Both the position numbers and the translations under genes were made by a program. Positions 8,471 to 16,650 of a DNA stretch of 64,000 nucleotides are shown in pieces. The first letter of the stretch is position 1, and each line of letters starts with the position of its first letter. This stretch comes from Haloarcula sp. CBA1127 (GTDB lineage: Archaea; Halobacteriota; Halobacteria; Halobacteriales; Haloarculaceae). The notes under the pieces are model-generated. The model was not told the origin of the DNA, made no database searches, and was given only the letters and a program-made list of their open reading frames with translations. The stretch is from NCBI RefSeq assembly GCF_001485575.1, contig NZ_BCNB01000003.1, positions 1 to 64,000 of the forward strand. The letters run 5' to 3'.

Positions 8471-8839
8471 TCACTCGGTTTCGTCGGCATCTGCCTCTAA
8501 ACCCAAAAATTTCAAGAATTCTGTCCGTTTGTGATCAGTCACGAAATCAACCAGTGCAGGGTAGAACTCGTCATTTTTCGATATTTCTCCATCATCAGCA
8601 AGGACAGACTGTGCGTTGGCCTCTTGAAACAGCTTGGAGATGTCATCTTCTCGGTCGTCACCGAGATACATCGTAACCTGATTCCGATCTCTGACTGGAA
8701 TCTCTGCTTTGGGTCGAGAGTTTGCTGCTTCTGCCTCAGCCTGTCCGGTTTCTTCTTCTGCGATTTCAGTATATTCAGCGTCCTTGTCGCTACTTTGATC
8801 TTGATGATCGCTGAACCGCTCTTTCAGGTCTTCACTCAT
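8471..8839 (-). CDS. Small acidic ParA-partner protein (122 aa)
   Basis: The start overlaps the 3' end of parA by 8 nt, so it is translationally coupled. The N-terminal half is a disordered acidic linker (DQSSDKDAEYTEIAEEETGQAEAEA). The second half, VRDRNQVTMYLGDDREDDISKLF, reads like a small fold with a DNA- or oligomer-binding role. The position, directly behind parA, suggests the centromere-binding or adaptor subunit. There is no ParB/Noc HTH. Confidence 0.65.
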   Translation of the reverse strand: MSEDLKERFSDHQDQSSDKDAEYTEIAEEETGQAEAEAANSRPKAEIPVRDRNQVTMYLGDDREDDISKLFQEANAQSVLADDGEISKNDEFYPALVDFVTDHKRTEFLKFLGLEADADETE

Positions 8840-9659
8840 TGTTTATTTCCTCCAGTAGCTCTGCGATGCTGAGATAACAGTCGCGAAGCTCATTGATTGG
8901 GTCACTATCCCACGGATAACCCGCGTCGTCTGGATCATAGGCATAAATTGATGTTTCGTATTCGATAGCGTGTTCAATTGCGTCTCTGTCTGGAACTGAG
9001 AGAACTCGATCTTCCCCGAACGTCTCAGTGAACCAGTCCTGCATATCTTCTGCGATGGAGCCTTGAGCTGGGACTTGATTTAGGATGGCTCCAATAGCCC
9101 TAATCTTGACCTCGAACTGGTCTTCTAGAGTCTCTACTTCATCAAACAAGATCTTAAGCGACTCCTGAGCGATAACATTCGGCTCGCTTGGGAATAAGAC
9201 GTTCTCTGCAGCGAGAAGTGCAGCATCGGCGAGCGGCCCAAGATTTGGAGGCGAGTCGATCAGGACATAGTCATAGTCGATGTCAGAGCGGTTGAGAGCG
9301 ATTTTTAGAGACTCAAAGCCTCGCCGATCAGTGTACAAAGACTTCTCGGCAAGGAAATTCCGCATATGCGCAGGAATAATGTCGTACTCCCCACCGGAGA
9401 TGATGAGATCATCTAACTGGTCGAATTCCATATCTCCATCTTGGGTTAGGACATCAATCAGTGCCTCCGCGTCTTCATTTGGGTTGTCAGAGAACTGTCT
9501 ATATTGCTCTTTATGCCCGAGTTTGAGCGTTAAAGCTCCCTGCGGATCAGCATCTATTGCGAGCACGTCATGGCCACGTTCAGCGAGTGCGCCTGCCGTG
9601 TTGATCGTTGTCGTTGTCTTTCCGACTCCCCCTTTCTGCATACCAATTGTGACTCTCAT
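8832..9659 (-). CDS. parA: ParA/Soj-type partition ATPase (275 aa)
   Basis: The deviant Walker A motif KGGVGKTT is at residues 9-16 (signature lysine K9 plus K14), Walker A' is AIDADPQGALT near 35-45, and Walker B is YVLIDSPPNLG around 134-144. Length is typical of plasmid ParA. It would use ATP-dependent dimerisation on DNA to segregate the replicon. It lies between a repeat-rich AT tract (candidate centromere) and its small coupled partner gene, next to the Orc1 origin. Confidence 0.9.
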   Translation of the reverse strand: MRVTIGMQKGGVGKTTTTINTAGALAERGHDVLAIDADPQGALTLKLGHKEQYRQFSDNPNEDAEALIDVLTQDGDMEFDQLDDLIISGGEYDIIPAHMRNFLAEKSLYTDRRGFESLKIALNRSDIDYDYVLIDSPPNLGPLADAALLAAENVLFPSEPNVIAQESLKILFDEVETLEDQFEVKIRAIGAILNQVPAQGSIAEDMQDWFTETFGEDRVLSVPDRDAIEHAIEYETSIYAYDPDDAGYPWDSDPINELRDCYLSIAELLEEINNE

Positions 9660-9680
9660 GTACGCACCTCTCGAAATTTT

Positions 9681-9800
9681 CGAAGTTTGCGAAGTTTGCG
9701 GGCCATTCGTATATGTCGTATATTACGCCATGTACATAAATTCCAGTGCGACAGATATAAGACATATATTACGCAACTTCCGTAAGACTTGGAAGTTGCG
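9681..9800. repeat. Candidate partition site / parA operator (repeats and palindrome)
   Basis: Immediately upstream of parA are tandem CGAAGTTTG copies (9681-9689, 9690-9698), scattered CGTATAT/CGTAATATACG-like repeats, and a perfect 10-bp inverted repeat CGCAACTTCC/GGAAGTTGCG (9772-9781 with 9791-9800). Such iterons next to parA are typical of centromeres and of autoregulatory operators. Which of the two this is cannot be told here. Confidence 0.55.
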
Positions 9801-9970
9801 AAATATCCGTAATATACGTAGTGTTCGTAATTTCCAGCTATTTCGAATAGTACGGCTGTCACTGTCGAATCAAGGGTAGCTAACTGATACTTACCCTACC
9901 CCCATTGGAGTCGAGTCCGGGTACTAGATTTAGCGTCTCAAGCAGTTGTCAACCAGTTTTCGGACACCCA

Positions 9971-9990
9971 CACACCGTCTTCGAAGTATC
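9971..9990 (+). repeat. ORB-like box 1
   Basis: CACACCGTCTTCGAAGTATC, left border of the AT-rich origin tract. Confidence 0.7.
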
Positions 9991-10236
9991 CTCCTGGATT
10001 GGTGTTTGTGGAGAATAGTCGATAACCAACTCATGCAGAGCAGTTTGAGGAATAATGGATAATTGAAATGGTGGAAGATAAGATATTAAATTGACTATTG
10101 TATGAGATAGATTTAATAAGAAGGGAGAAAAACCAAATCCGTACCACTACTTGAGAAATAGTATCAACAGACTAAGAATCATCAAGAGCATCGCAAAGTA
10201 TGCCCATAACTCTACTACTCGCTTATTTTAAACAAA

Positions 10237-10256
10237 GATACTTCGAAGACGGTGTG
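10237..10256 (-). repeat. ORB-like box 2
   Basis: Exact reverse complement of box 1, facing it across the AT-rich tract. Confidence 0.7.
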
Positions 10257-10312
10257 TCTCTATCCATTCTGATTATACTTCAGAACAACTTATCCGTGGA
10301 ACCTGCCACAAA

Positions 10313-10332
10313 GATACTTCGAAGACGGTGTG
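10313..10332 (-). repeat. ORB-like box 3
   Basis: Same 20 bp as box 2 in the same orientation, 76 bp further on and 23 bp from the end of orc1. Confidence 0.7.
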
Positions 10333-10354
10333 TGGCTCCCCCTATGTAGATATG

Positions 10355-11719
10355 CTAATCCTCCGCAAAATTGCGCTTCTGTGCCTGAATCACTCGCTTA
10401 AGGCCATCTTCGTGGTGACTCAAATCAGCAATACGTTCGTCTTGCTCTAACCGCTTCTTGATTTCTCCGGGGTCACGCTTGAACTCATACATCAAGTACA
10501 TCCCCCCACCTTGTTTTCCGCCGAGGCTTTTCCTCTCGTGATCGAGCTGCCCATACGTCCCGACCTCACGGACATAGTTGTTGAACGTCTCCCGTGTCCG
10601 TCCATCTGCATCAAGCACATCCGTCAGAAACTGGTACACCGGGAACGCCACCCGCGATGACGCCGTCGTTGACCCACTCTTCCCGAACTCCGCCACCGCG
10701 GCTGTCGCATATAACGAGATTTTCTTCTGTGTCGTCAGTCCTTCCACAAGCTTGAGAGAACGGTCAGTCTCAACATCCTCTTGAGCTTCCCGAACGTGAT
10801 TCTCGGTCACAGTCAGATCACCGTTCTCATTCGCGACGTCGCCTGCCTTCCGAAGAAGATCAATAGCTTTCCGAGCGTCTCCATGACTTTGAGCAGCGAA
10901 GGCAGAAGTCAACGGGATAACGTCCTCGGATAATGCGTCCTGAATAAATGCGTCTTCCCGGTTCCGGAGAATCTCCTGTAGTTGGTTAGCATCGTAGTCG
11001 GAAAAGGGAATGTCCCGTGGGTTGAACGAACTTTCCGCTCGTGCGTCCAGGTTATTCATGAACTCAGGGTCGTTGGTTAGTGCAGCTACTGATACCTGAA
11101 TATCTATGCTCTCAATGCTGGCGCGGCTGAGTTGGTAGATTAAATCCGAATATGCGGGTTCGCTTGAAGATGACCGCCGACCGAGTAGCAAGTCAATTTC
11201 GTCTAAGACAAACACGACAGAGTCGTATCCTTCATCTAGCAGATCGTAGAGACGGTCATACTTCGTACTCGTAGAGACGCCATGCCGCGCGACTCCGATT
11301 TCTTCGTTGAGGTCATGAGCAGCTTCACGGACAAGTGCGTACACGGCTTCGTCAAGACTCCTGAGATTTTGGCAATTAATTCGGAGTGTACCGAACTCAT
11401 AACCCCGATTCTTAGATATGTCTCGGATTTGCCGGGCAACAGCGTCAAATATCAGCGATTTCCCTGTTCCTGCAGGACCGTAGAGTAGTAAGTTCGGTGG
11501 GCGGTTTTCATTCAGAACCTTCCGAAGATTAGAGACGACAGTTCTCAGTTGATCGTCGCGGCCAACAATACGGTCTCTGTCGATAATCGTGTCGGGCTCC
11601 ACTAGATTCCGATTTCTGAACACTGACTCCTCGCCTGCCTGTTCAATCATCTCCCGCACGGTGAGTGAATCGTCAGTATCTCCCACATTATTCCCTGATG
11701 AGTGGTCGCTGTCAGTCAT
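10355..11719 (-). CDS. orc1: Orc1/Cdc6 replication initiator (454 aa)
   Basis: AAA+ ATPase of archaeal origin binding: Walker A GPAGTGKS at about residues 81-88, Walker B VVFVLDEIDLL with D173-E174, sensor/arginine-finger region through RAESSFNPRDIPF and GDARKAIDLLRKAG, then a C-terminal winged helix (ALYAT...). The start MTDSDHSS at 11719 is preferred: a TTTATG box about 27 nt upstream would give a leaderless mRNA. An ATG at 11740 is the alternative. ORB-like boxes lie on both sides, so it probably fires the adjacent origin. Confidence 0.9.
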   Translation of the reverse strand: MTDSDHSSGNNVGDTDDSLTVREMIEQAGEESVFRNRNLVEPDTIIDRDRIVGRDDQLRTVVSNLRKVLNENRPPNLLLYGPAGTGKSLIFDAVARQIRDISKNRGYEFGTLRINCQNLRSLDEAVYALVREAAHDLNEEIGVARHGVSTSTKYDRLYDLLDEGYDSVVFVLDEIDLLLGRRSSSSEPAYSDLIYQLSRASIESIDIQVSVAALTNDPEFMNNLDARAESSFNPRDIPFSDYDANQLQEILRNREDAFIQDALSEDVIPLTSAFAAQSHGDARKAIDLLRKAGDVANENGDLTVTENHVREAQEDVETDRSLKLVEGLTTQKKISLYATAAVAEFGKSGSTTASSRVAFPVYQFLTDVLDADGRTRETFNNYVREVGTYGQLDHERKSLGGKQGGGMYLMYEFKRDPGEIKKRLEQDERIADLSHHEDGLKRVIQAQKRNFAED

Positions 11720-11842
11720 ATATCCCGATGTATCTCCCATCCACATAAATATACTACACCACGTTCGAAGTAACATCTCACTATTCTTGGCAACTGCAGT
11801 CTCTTATACCCGGAATATCGTTATCTACTAAAATAGAATTCA

Positions 11843-11862
11843 CGCACCGTCTTCGGAGTATC
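11843..11862 (+). repeat. ORB-like box 4 (degenerate)
   Basis: Differs from box 1 at two positions (CGCACC..., ...CGGAG...). Same orientation as box 5. Confidence 0.6.
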
Positions 11863-11876
11863 ATTGGATATCCAAA

Positions 11877-11896
11877 CACACCGTCTTCGAAGTATT
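11877..11896 (+). repeat. ORB-like box 5
   Basis: Identical to box 1 over 19 of 20 bases; upstream of orc1. Confidence 0.65.
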
Positions 11897-12140
11897 ATCG
11901 TCATGTACACAACAAGAGCGAATGAAAAGCTCATACCATTACTTGGATGAGATTATGTTGTTCGTTAAAGGACAGAATTTGAGCGAGATTGATATAGCTA
12001 CATAGACTTTACCAGACACAGAAAGCCCGAGTATTCAGACACAGAGTGCCTGAAACACCGAAATTCTGGTTTTGTAGATAGGTTTGTATTATTCACATAA
12101 GCACCACCAGTTTTAGGCGGGAGGCCGCTGTACGGGAAGC

Positions 12141-13175
12141 ATGGATCGTCTTCCGCCTGCATACGACGCTACTCCTGGGGATGACGCCCTCGAAGCCGCC
12201 ATCGAGAAACGACTCGTCGATATCGACTCCGGGCGCTACCGAACAAACGTCGCCAGCGTGCTGCGAAAGTTCGCAACGTGGGCTCGGGACCAGCATACCA
12301 TCTCCAATCCAGAGGATATCGACGATGATCTCTGTCGGCAATACGCTCGTGACCTCGCCCGGGCTGACGGCAGAGACGATATCTCACCCGAGACTGCCCG
12401 CCGCTACTTCGCATACGTCCGCTCGTTTCTCACATGGGCCGTCTACGAGGGCCTGATCCCGACGAACCCAGCCAAGACCAACCACGCCGAAGGTCCGCTC
12501 CCGACCGATGAGACCGAAACAGACCAGCAGTACTGGACTGCACGGGACCGCGACGCCATCTGTGCCACTGCGACCGCCCGCGTCGACGACGCCGGCGAGG
12601 GCGACGACGTCGACCGCACGGCGGCCTACCGCGACCAGGCACTCGTCTTCCTCCTCGCCTACTCCGGTGCGCGTAGTGCAGAACTGGTCGCTGTTTCTGA
12701 TGATGAAGAACGGAACGGCCTGCGGTGGCGGCACGTCGATTTAGAGGGAGGCACAATGCAGGTGTTCGGCAAGAACCGCACCCGAGAATCTGCGCCGATC
12801 CTCGATGACGCGCTTCGCCCGCTTCGGCGCTGGAAGCAACTTCGAGAGCCCGACGAGAATGCAGCTGTGTTTCCCAGACTCGACAACGCGGCGAAGGCAC
12901 TTGACCCGACGCCGTCGATCACAACCCAGTCGGCTCGGGATATCCTCGCCAAACTCTGTGAGTGGTCCGACTACGAGTTCGAGGAGCCACTGAAGCCACA
13001 CGGTGCCCGCCGTGGGCTCGGACGAGAAATCTATCGCGAGAACCCACAGCTGGCGCAGGATGTGCTACGCCACAAGTCCATCGAGACGACCCACGAAGGC
13101 TACGCACAGGAGGCCGCAAAACGCACGCGTGACGAAGCGAACGATATCATCTCAGACACAGAACGGCTGTTATAG
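12141..13175 (+). CDS. Tyrosine recombinase, XerC/D-like integrase (344 aa)
   Basis: An N-terminal SAM-like core-binding domain (residues ~15-110, SVLRKFATWARDQHT...) and a C-terminal catalytic domain with all active residues visible: R178 (SGARSAELV), K211, H287-x2-R290 (HGARR), H311 and the nucleophile Y321. Intact and full length. It could resolve plasmid dimers or integrate the element; no attachment site was identified beside it. It stands alone on the plus strand next to the origin. Confidence 0.9.
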   Translation: MDRLPPAYDATPGDDALEAAIEKRLVDIDSGRYRTNVASVLRKFATWARDQHTISNPEDIDDDLCRQYARDLARADGRDDISPETARRYFAYVRSFLTWAVYEGLIPTNPAKTNHAEGPLPTDETETDQQYWTARDRDAICATATARVDDAGEGDDVDRTAAYRDQALVFLLAYSGARSAELVAVSDDEERNGLRWRHVDLEGGTMQVFGKNRTRESAPILDDALRPLRRWKQLREPDENAAVFPRLDNAAKALDPTPSITTQSARDILAKLCEWSDYEFEEPLKPHGARRGLGREIYRENPQLAQDVLRHKSIETTHEGYAQEAAKRTRDEANDIISDTERLL

Positions 13176-13293
13176 ATACAGCAACTCTATTTATGGCTGC
13201 AACAGCCAGTACAGGTGGTCCATGTACGCCGAGATTCGTACGGACAGGGAGACTGCAAAAACGTTACCCGCCACACAAACACAGCTTCTTCAT

Positions 13294-13494
13294 ATGCCCT
13301 CCAGAGACCCTCCGAGTCAGTGGACAGACCCAGAATACGTATCAACTGTTGTCGGGGTGCTTGCTACTGGCGCTTTGATATTCTACAGTTCGCTCACGCA
13401 GTCCGGTCCGACTGTCGATGAGATCGCATTCGTGATTCTTACAATCACTGTTCCTACTACCGTCGCTTATGAACTCGCTCGTCGCTTCGGGTGA
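13294..13494 (+). CDS. Small two-helix membrane protein (66 aa)
   Basis: MPSRDPPSQWTDPEYVSTVVGVLATGALIFYSS...; two hydrophobic helices (about 19-34 and 43-60). It is a lone gene on the plus strand; function unknown. Confidence 0.5.
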   Translation: MPSRDPPSQWTDPEYVSTVVGVLATGALIFYSSLTQSGPTVDEIAFVILTITVPTTVAYELARRFG

Positions 13495-13679
13495 GGGATA
13501 CACAGGCCACAGCGTAGCCATTTCACACTCTCTGAAAAAGCCCCATACCCACAGTAATCGATAGTGGCTGTGATGAACTCATATACTTGCTGACTTATCC
13601 ATCACTCAACCAATGTTTCTGCAGCATAACTATCATTACTTAGCCACGACTGGACCATTCATGGGGGCAATAGTTCAGC

Positions 13680-13832
13680 GTGGCCAACGCGGAAATTCCG
13701 GGGCAATGTCCACAGTGTGGCTCCATCGACATCCGGGTAGTCAAGGTTGCACCGGTTGATCACAAGCACGGGGACGAGTGGCGTACCCGTGCCGAGTGTA
13801 CCCACTGTGGCGAGTATACTGAATGGTTCTAA
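13680..13832 (+). CDS. Small zinc-ribbon protein, GTG start (50 aa)
   Basis: VANAEIPGQCPQCGSIDIRV... with C-P-Q-C and C-T-H-C pairs 28 residues apart, ending GEYTEWF. GTG at 13680 is the only start between the in-frame TAG at 13671 and the first cysteine pair. The C-x2-C...C-x2-C layout of about 50 aa resembles the TFIIS-like RPA12/RpoM C-terminal ribbon and small zinc-finger proteins of haloarchaea. Likely a nucleic-acid or protein-binding microprotein. Confidence 0.55.
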   Translation: MANAEIPGQCPQCGSIDIRVVKVAPVDHKHGDEWRTRAECTHCGEYTEWF

Positions 13833-14007
13833 TATCGCAGCGGTGAGGGTGACACTCCGGGCCTGCGTTGACACCGCACGCAGGTACCGTGACGGGCCCC
13901 TATTGTAATACTCAGTCAACCGTTGGTATGGACGCCAGTACGCTACTATCAACGGCTACAATTGTTGTTTCGGCCTCTGGATCTTCTCAAAACCTGCTAC
14001 GCTGGAG

Positions 14008-14049
14008 CTAACCAACACCAGCGTACAATCCACTCTGAATGTTGGTTAG
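14008..14049. repeat. CTAACCAACA inverted-repeat element, copy 1
   Basis: CTAACCAACA (14008-14017) and TGTTGGTTAG (14040-14049), 22-nt spacer. First of four such elements in the window; spacers differ completely, arms are conserved. Confidence 0.65.
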
Positions 14050-14100
14050 TCACTTCTCGAAGCCTCTCAGACTGAAGAACGCGAGTCTGGGAGTTCGGGA

Positions 14101-14253
14101 CTACTCTGGTGCAACGACATCTTCACACATTGGACACTCGGCCCAGATACCCTCCGTACCATCGTCTTTCTCGTATTCAACCAGCAGCCACGGAGTTGTG
14201 ATACGCTCGCCACAGTCTGGGCAGCGACCGAGACTTCGCGTGTCATCAGACAT
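14101..14253 (-). CDS. Small zinc-ribbon protein (50 aa)
   Basis: MSDDTRSLGRCPDCGERITT...WAECPMCEDVVAPE: two C-x2-C knuckles 26 residues apart. The start is fixed by the hairpin element in front. A twin in layout, though not in sequence, of the 50-aa zinc ribbon at 13680. Function unknown; probably an adaptor or DNA-contacting microprotein. Confidence 0.65.
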   Translation of the reverse strand: MSDDTRSLGRCPDCGERITTPWLLVEYEKDDGTEGIWAECPMCEDVVAPE

Positions 14254-14302
14254 GGAAAGGGGATGGAAGGAGCGTGTGACAGTGTTCCTTCCACGCAAAA
14301 AT
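14254..14302 (-). promoter_or_regulatory. Recurrent 5' hairpin element, copy 7 (unusual stem)
   Basis: TTTTTGCG tract, then a strong GGAAGGA/TCCTTCC stem with a larger loop, before the ATG. The stem sequence is unlike all others, but the layout is kept. Confidence 0.5.
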
Positions 14303-14414
14303 TGCCTACCCTCGGATATAAGCGTTTAGCCACTGCCTCGCGCCAATCAACAGGAACGTGTGCCCTGCAGTCGCGGTCACCCCACCCAACCGCTGGGCAG
14401 TATAATAGAGGGCC

Positions 14415-14690
14415 TTACTCGTCGTCTTCCTTGCCTGCCTCGTCCTCCTCGGGCTGAACACCCCGAAGCCGACCACCGATTTCCTGCTCGTACTCTTCCA
14501 AGAGCTTGTAAAACTCCGCAATCGTCTCCTCGGCAGTCTCACCCTTTGACTTGATCGTCATACTGTCTTCGTCTCGCGTCCCGGTTCCTCGTTTCATTCG
14601 GGCCTCCATACTGCACCCAAAGTCCGTTCGTTCGACCTTTTCGACTGAGTCTGGAGCTGCATCCGGCTCTGTCTCTGGTTCACTTGACAT
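14415..14690 (-). CDS. Small acidic helical protein (91 aa)
   Basis: MSSEPETEPDAAPDSVEKVE..., then MTIKSKGETAEETIAEFYKL and an amphipathic helix LLEEYEQEIGGRLRGVQPEED. A helical, probably oligomeric protein; similar short genes occur on haloarchaeal elements by recall. It is downstream of the methylase-like gene with 5 nt between that gene's stop and this hairpin. Confidence 0.6.
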   Translation of the reverse strand: MSSEPETEPDAAPDSVEKVERTDFGCSMEARMKRGTGTRDEDSMTIKSKGETAEETIAEFYKLLEEYEQEIGGRLRGVQPEEDEAGKEDDE

Positions 14691-14748
14691 GGGTCTTCTC
14701 GGGGACGCTCTCACTGGAACGCCCCGCACCCCACCGGGGCACACAAAA
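14691..14748 (-). promoter_or_regulatory. Recurrent 5' hairpin element, copy 8 (long form)
   Basis: TTTTGTG at 14742-14748, GCCCC-ggtggggtgc-GGGGC, then the long tail GTTCCAGTGAGAGCGTCC. The upstream stop codon is only 5 nt away, so no separate promoter fits between. Confidence 0.7.
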
Positions 14749-14754
14749 CAGCCG

Positions 14755-15579
14755 TCAATCGCTACTCTCGAACGCACCCAGACTGGCCTGTTCACTCGGG
14801 ACAGATGTCGCGACCGGCGGCGTCCGACCATCCGACTCCGTCTCTGTCTGCTGTTCTGACCCGGGCTGGCTCCCTCCTTCGACCGTATTCTCGAAGGCGT
14901 CGGTCACCCACTCGTGAAGCTCTTCGACCTCCTCGTCGTCTAGCTCGCGAACGCTCCCACCCAGCGAAGAGTACGAGGTCTGCCATACTCGCTGGAACTC
15001 GACAGTCAGTGAGTCGCCCTGGATAACGTAGGCATCCAGATTCAGGAAACAGCAGTTCAGCGCCGTCATTCGGACACACAGTGGGTCCTTATCTTGCCCG
15101 ACAAACAGGCCGTCTGGCTGCTTTCGACCGGCGACCACCAGTGTTCGACCGCTCCCACAGGCCGGGTCAAGGATCGTCTGTCTATCATCGGTGTCGCTCT
15201 CGTCTCCGACGCCGGCGATCTCAGCCATTGTCTCGCAAACAGAGTGGGGCGTGAAGTGTTGGCCGAACGCATCGCTGGACAGTCCGTATTCCTCGTAGAC
15301 GGCACCCAGAACGTCAGCGTCGGTAGCCGCCATCTGTTCTTGGAGCTGGCCGAACGCCTCGGCGAAGAGGTCGACTGATCGCTGCTCGCGTGGGTGGTCC
15401 ATATCGCCGCGCTCGCGATAGTCGTCGACAATCTCCAGATATGGATCGTCTCGGTCCTGCAGTGCGAACAGCATGAGGTTGACCCAGTCTCTGAAGACCG
15501 TGTGTGCGCTGTGTCCCCGCTGGCGAATTTGCTCAAGCGTTGCAACAATCTCGTCGACGTCGATCTGTGGCGAAGCCAT
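14755..15579 (-). CDS. N6-adenine methylase-like protein lacking motif IV (274 aa)
   Basis: Motif X-like FGQHFTPHSVCETM (106-119) and SAM-binding motif I, ILDPACGSGRT (136-146), are clear, followed by GQDKDPLCVRMTALNCCFLN typical of HsdM/N6 methylases. The catalytic (N/D)PP(Y/F/W) motif expected after the GDSLT segment is absent; the sequence reads RVWQTSYSSLG. It is also shorter than full methylases. It may bind SAM or DNA without methylating, or be an inactive remnant. Antirestriction by decoy is possible but inferred. Confidence 0.7.
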   Translation of the reverse strand: MASPQIDVDEIVATLEQIRQRGHSAHTVFRDWVNLMLFALQDRDDPYLEIVDDYRERGDMDHPREQRSVDLFAEAFGQLQEQMAATDADVLGAVYEEYGLSSDAFGQHFTPHSVCETMAEIAGVGDESDTDDRQTILDPACGSGRTLVVAGRKQPDGLFVGQDKDPLCVRMTALNCCFLNLDAYVIQGDSLTVEFQRVWQTSYSSLGGSVRELDDEEVEELHEWVTDAFENTVEGGSQPGSEQQTETESDGRTPPVATSVPSEQASLGAFESSD

Positions 15580-15608
15580 GCTTCTCAGCCACCAGAGCGT
15601 CACAAAAT
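15580..15608 (-). promoter_or_regulatory. Recurrent 5' hairpin element, copy 9
   Basis: ATTTTGTG tract (15601-15608), GCTCT-ggtggctg-AGAAGC with one bulge, ATG directly after. Confidence 0.6.
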
Positions 15609-15898
15609 CTGGCCTGCCGGAGAGTGCCACTCTGGGAATTCCACTCCTGGAATGAGCTGCTCAGTACAACTAATGAAAAACCCAGAGAGAATAGAACAAA
15701 AGCACGACGGACACCCGTTCTTAGTTAGCTTCCCAAATGGCGATGGGAACGGAGAAAGAGGACACGAGATCTACAGGATTAGTGTTCTTCTTTTCAATAT
15801 GACTGGAATAAATTAACAAAATATTCTACGCGAATACATACTATGCATACAAACCAGCCGACTAATTCAGAGTCTAGATCTTAACCGATCTTATATAG

Positions 15899-16336
15899 TT
15901 ACAATTCTTTAATCGATGATCTAGAGACGTTGCCATCTGGGCCAACCCGAAGAGAAATAGATACATAGTCAGCTATAGTCTGGTTATACACTGTCTGATC
16001 ATTCGCAGATATTATAATATCGCAAGATTCGCCATCAGCCTTCCGTGTGATCGTGATTGAGTCACCTGATTGGAGTTTGTAGTTCCTCTCACGACATGCT
16101 GCTTCCACTACAACTGTACCCGAAAAGTCTGCGTCTACAACCACGTCTACAAGCTTTGTTCCTCTACAAAACTGTGGGTAGCAATCTCCCGCTGAGGGGG
16201 TAGATTCAGTGCTTGTACTGTTAGGGATGGGTTCAGTGCTTGTACTGTTCGGTGTATATTGATCGTTTGAATCAGTAGTACACCCAGACAAGAATATTAC
16301 GGATAACGTATCTGTGATTATTTTTCGACGCTTCAT
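15899..16336 (-). CDS. Lipoprotein with Ser/Thr-rich linker (145 aa)
   Basis: The signal sequence MKRRKIITDTLSVIFLSGC ends in the lipobox L-S-G-C, so the protein is probably lipid-anchored outside the cell. A repeated linker (PNSTSTEP, PNSTSTES) carries N-glycosylation sequons. The C-terminal ~95 residues look like a compact beta domain with four cysteines (GDCYPQFCRG, EAACRE, GESCDI). There is no hairpin element. Divergent from the second lipoprotein at 16651. Confidence 0.65.
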   Translation of the reverse strand: MKRRKIITDTLSVIFLSGCTTDSNDQYTPNSTSTEPIPNSTSTESTPSAGDCYPQFCRGTKLVDVVVDADFSGTVVVEAACRERNYKLQSGDSITITRKADGESCDIIISANDQTVYNQTIADYVSISLRVGPDGNVSRSSIKEL

Positions 16337-16650
16337 GATTTCTTTACCTCCGAAAAAACCAAAATACTTTGTGTGAACTGGTCACTGGTTAGAAAAAATT
16401 CGTCTTATTAGTTGTTAAAGTACACCAAATGGGATAGTTGGCCTTGTTGAAACCCTCAACCGGTGATAGGTTTCAGTAGTCCTGCTGGTTTCAGAGCGCA
16501 AGTCGGTCACGGACAAGTGGCCGCTTCCAAGGCAGTCGGTTCGTTCAATACAGGTAATCCACATAGCACTTCTTTTCGTAATCTGACTGAAGTACTGCCA
16601 GTTCACATGGCCCTCACAAAGCACTTACACACTCATTTCCACACAACGGT
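16337..16650. other. Divergent promoter region between two lipoprotein genes
   Basis: No gene. AT-richer near both ends. It contains the promoters of the two divergent lipoprotein genes; no distinct operator seen. Confidence 0.4.

Larger units (their letters stand above)
9969..10332. other. Candidate replication origin (AT-rich tract between inverted ORB-like boxes)
   Basis: One box points right (9971-9990) and two point left (10237-10256, 10313-10332), enclosing an AT-rich stretch (about 10020-10235) suitable as a duplex-unwinding element. Two more boxes lie on the other side of the adjacent orc1/cdc6 gene. This matches the usual haloarchaeal plan of inverted origin-recognition boxes around an unwinding element next to an initiator gene. 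Confidence 0.7.
11720..12140. other. Orc1 upstream region with two ORB-like boxes
   Basis: No gene. It holds the orc1 promoter (TATA-like TTTATG near 11747-11752), two origin boxes (11843-11862, 11877-11896) and a further AT-rich stretch up to the recombinase gene. Confidence 0.55.

Noticed and set aside
12141-13175. Integron-type system (integrase plus hairpin sites at gene boundaries)
   Set aside because: The recombinase has no sign of the integron-specific insertion and the hairpins lack the two-site attC layout. Gene shuffling remains possible but by another route.
13659-13952. Minus-strand open frame over the small zinc-ribbon gene
   Set aside because: Basic and low-complexity translation; the plus strand has a clear C-x2-C...C-x2-C product with a valid start.
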